64,000 nucleotides of DNA, from NCBI GenBank assembly GCA_963668535.1, contig OY764867.1, forward strand, positions 1,798,001 through 1,862,000, read 5' to 3'. This document shows, piece by piece, positions 63,938-64,000 of the stretch (positions are counted from its first letter, which is position 1; every line of letters begins with the position of its first letter). This DNA comes from F22 sp963668535. Its GTDB lineage: Bacteria > Bacteroidota > Bacteroidia > Bacteroidales > Bacteroidaceae. Both the position numbers and the translations under genes were made by a program. The notes beneath the pieces are model-generated. The model had not been told where the DNA came from and searched no databases. It was given only the letters and a program-made list of their open reading frames with translations.

Positions 63938-64000
63938 ATTCTTTCATTTTTCTATAAATGGTTCTTTCTGATATGCCGAGGGCCTCGGCTGTTTGTTTAC
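63915..64000 (-). CDS. C-terminal end of a sigma-54-dependent response regulator (partial)
   Basis: Last 27 codons: KQTAEALGISERTIYRKMKEYG then LDKDF, a Fis-type HTH as in NtrC-family activators. The ATPase and receiver domains lie outside the window. It is of interest because dnaK carries a sigma-54 promoter. Confidence 0.85.
   Translation of the reverse strand, partial: KQTAEALGISERTIYRKMKEYGLDKDF

Noticed and set aside
1..64000. tRNA, rRNA and CRISPR arrays
   Set aside because: I looked for tRNA T-loop sequences, rRNA-like stretches and regularly spaced repeats and found none that convinced me; a tRNAscan or CRISPR finder would settle it.

Overview
The window looks like chromosomal DNA of a Bacteroidota bacterium, most likely order Bacteroidales. 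The reasons are the AT-rich promoters with a TAnnTTTG -7 box and a TTTG/TTG -33 box about 19-20 nt upstream, the lack of Shine-Dalgarno sequences, several TonB-receptor-like outer-membrane barrels with carboxypeptidase-D-type N-termini, a BACON domain, membrane-anchored TPR/HTH regulators, and the gene order LptE - TPR protein - SecG behind a sigma-54 regulator. Genus cannot be fixed from the sequence alone.

Layout. 0-3 kb: sugar transporter, aldose epimerase and mannose-6-phosphate isomerase. 3-9 kb: a five-gene MacAB/TolC-type tripartite exporter. 9-17.7 kb: housekeeping genes (metallophosphoesterase, dihydroorotase, GT2 mannosyltransferase, mfd, dnaK); dnaK has a textbook sigma-54 promoter. 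17.7-19.2 kb: an intact IS150-like element just behind dnaK. 20-25 kb: a LacI regulator, MFS sugar transporter and GH65 phosphorylase operon (maltose-type use) with two tandem promoters and an operator, then aroB.

26-50.4 kb is accessory. It has outer-membrane barrel proteins, a lipoprotein that joins a BACON domain to a cholesterol-dependent-cytolysin-like core, two paralogous secreted CarboxypepD-type proteins, and a graveyard of IS3 and IS66 remnants with a broken HU-like gene, a frameshifted TPR/HTH regulator and a frameshifted small secreted protein. At 46.0-50.4 kb lies the most interesting locus: an HlyD adaptor, a C39-peptidase ABC exporter and a 51-codon double-glycine leader peptide, followed by one of the CarboxypepD paralogues. 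It looks like a small ribosomal-peptide export system with its own boxed promoter.

50.7-55.3 kb is a cell-surface O-acylation operon (two SGNH proteins, an MBOAT acyltransferase and a membrane-bound HTH protein). 55.4-62 kb holds a POT-type transporter, small membrane proteins, two lipoproteins, a broken YecH-like gene and an MFS transporter. 62.2-64 kb returns to core genes (secG, TPR protein, lptE, and the 3' end of a sigma-54 regulator).

A recurring motif of about 22 bp (CTTGACAAAAA, then STWSRCATTTT) sits upstream of accessory genes between 29.9 and 60.2 kb, including the cytolysin-like gene and the peptide exporter. It suggests one shared regulator for these loci. Several reading frames are broken at homopolymer runs (40.6 and 42.3 kb); phase variation, decay and sequencing error are all possible. 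All functions are inferred from reading the translations by eye; no database search was run.
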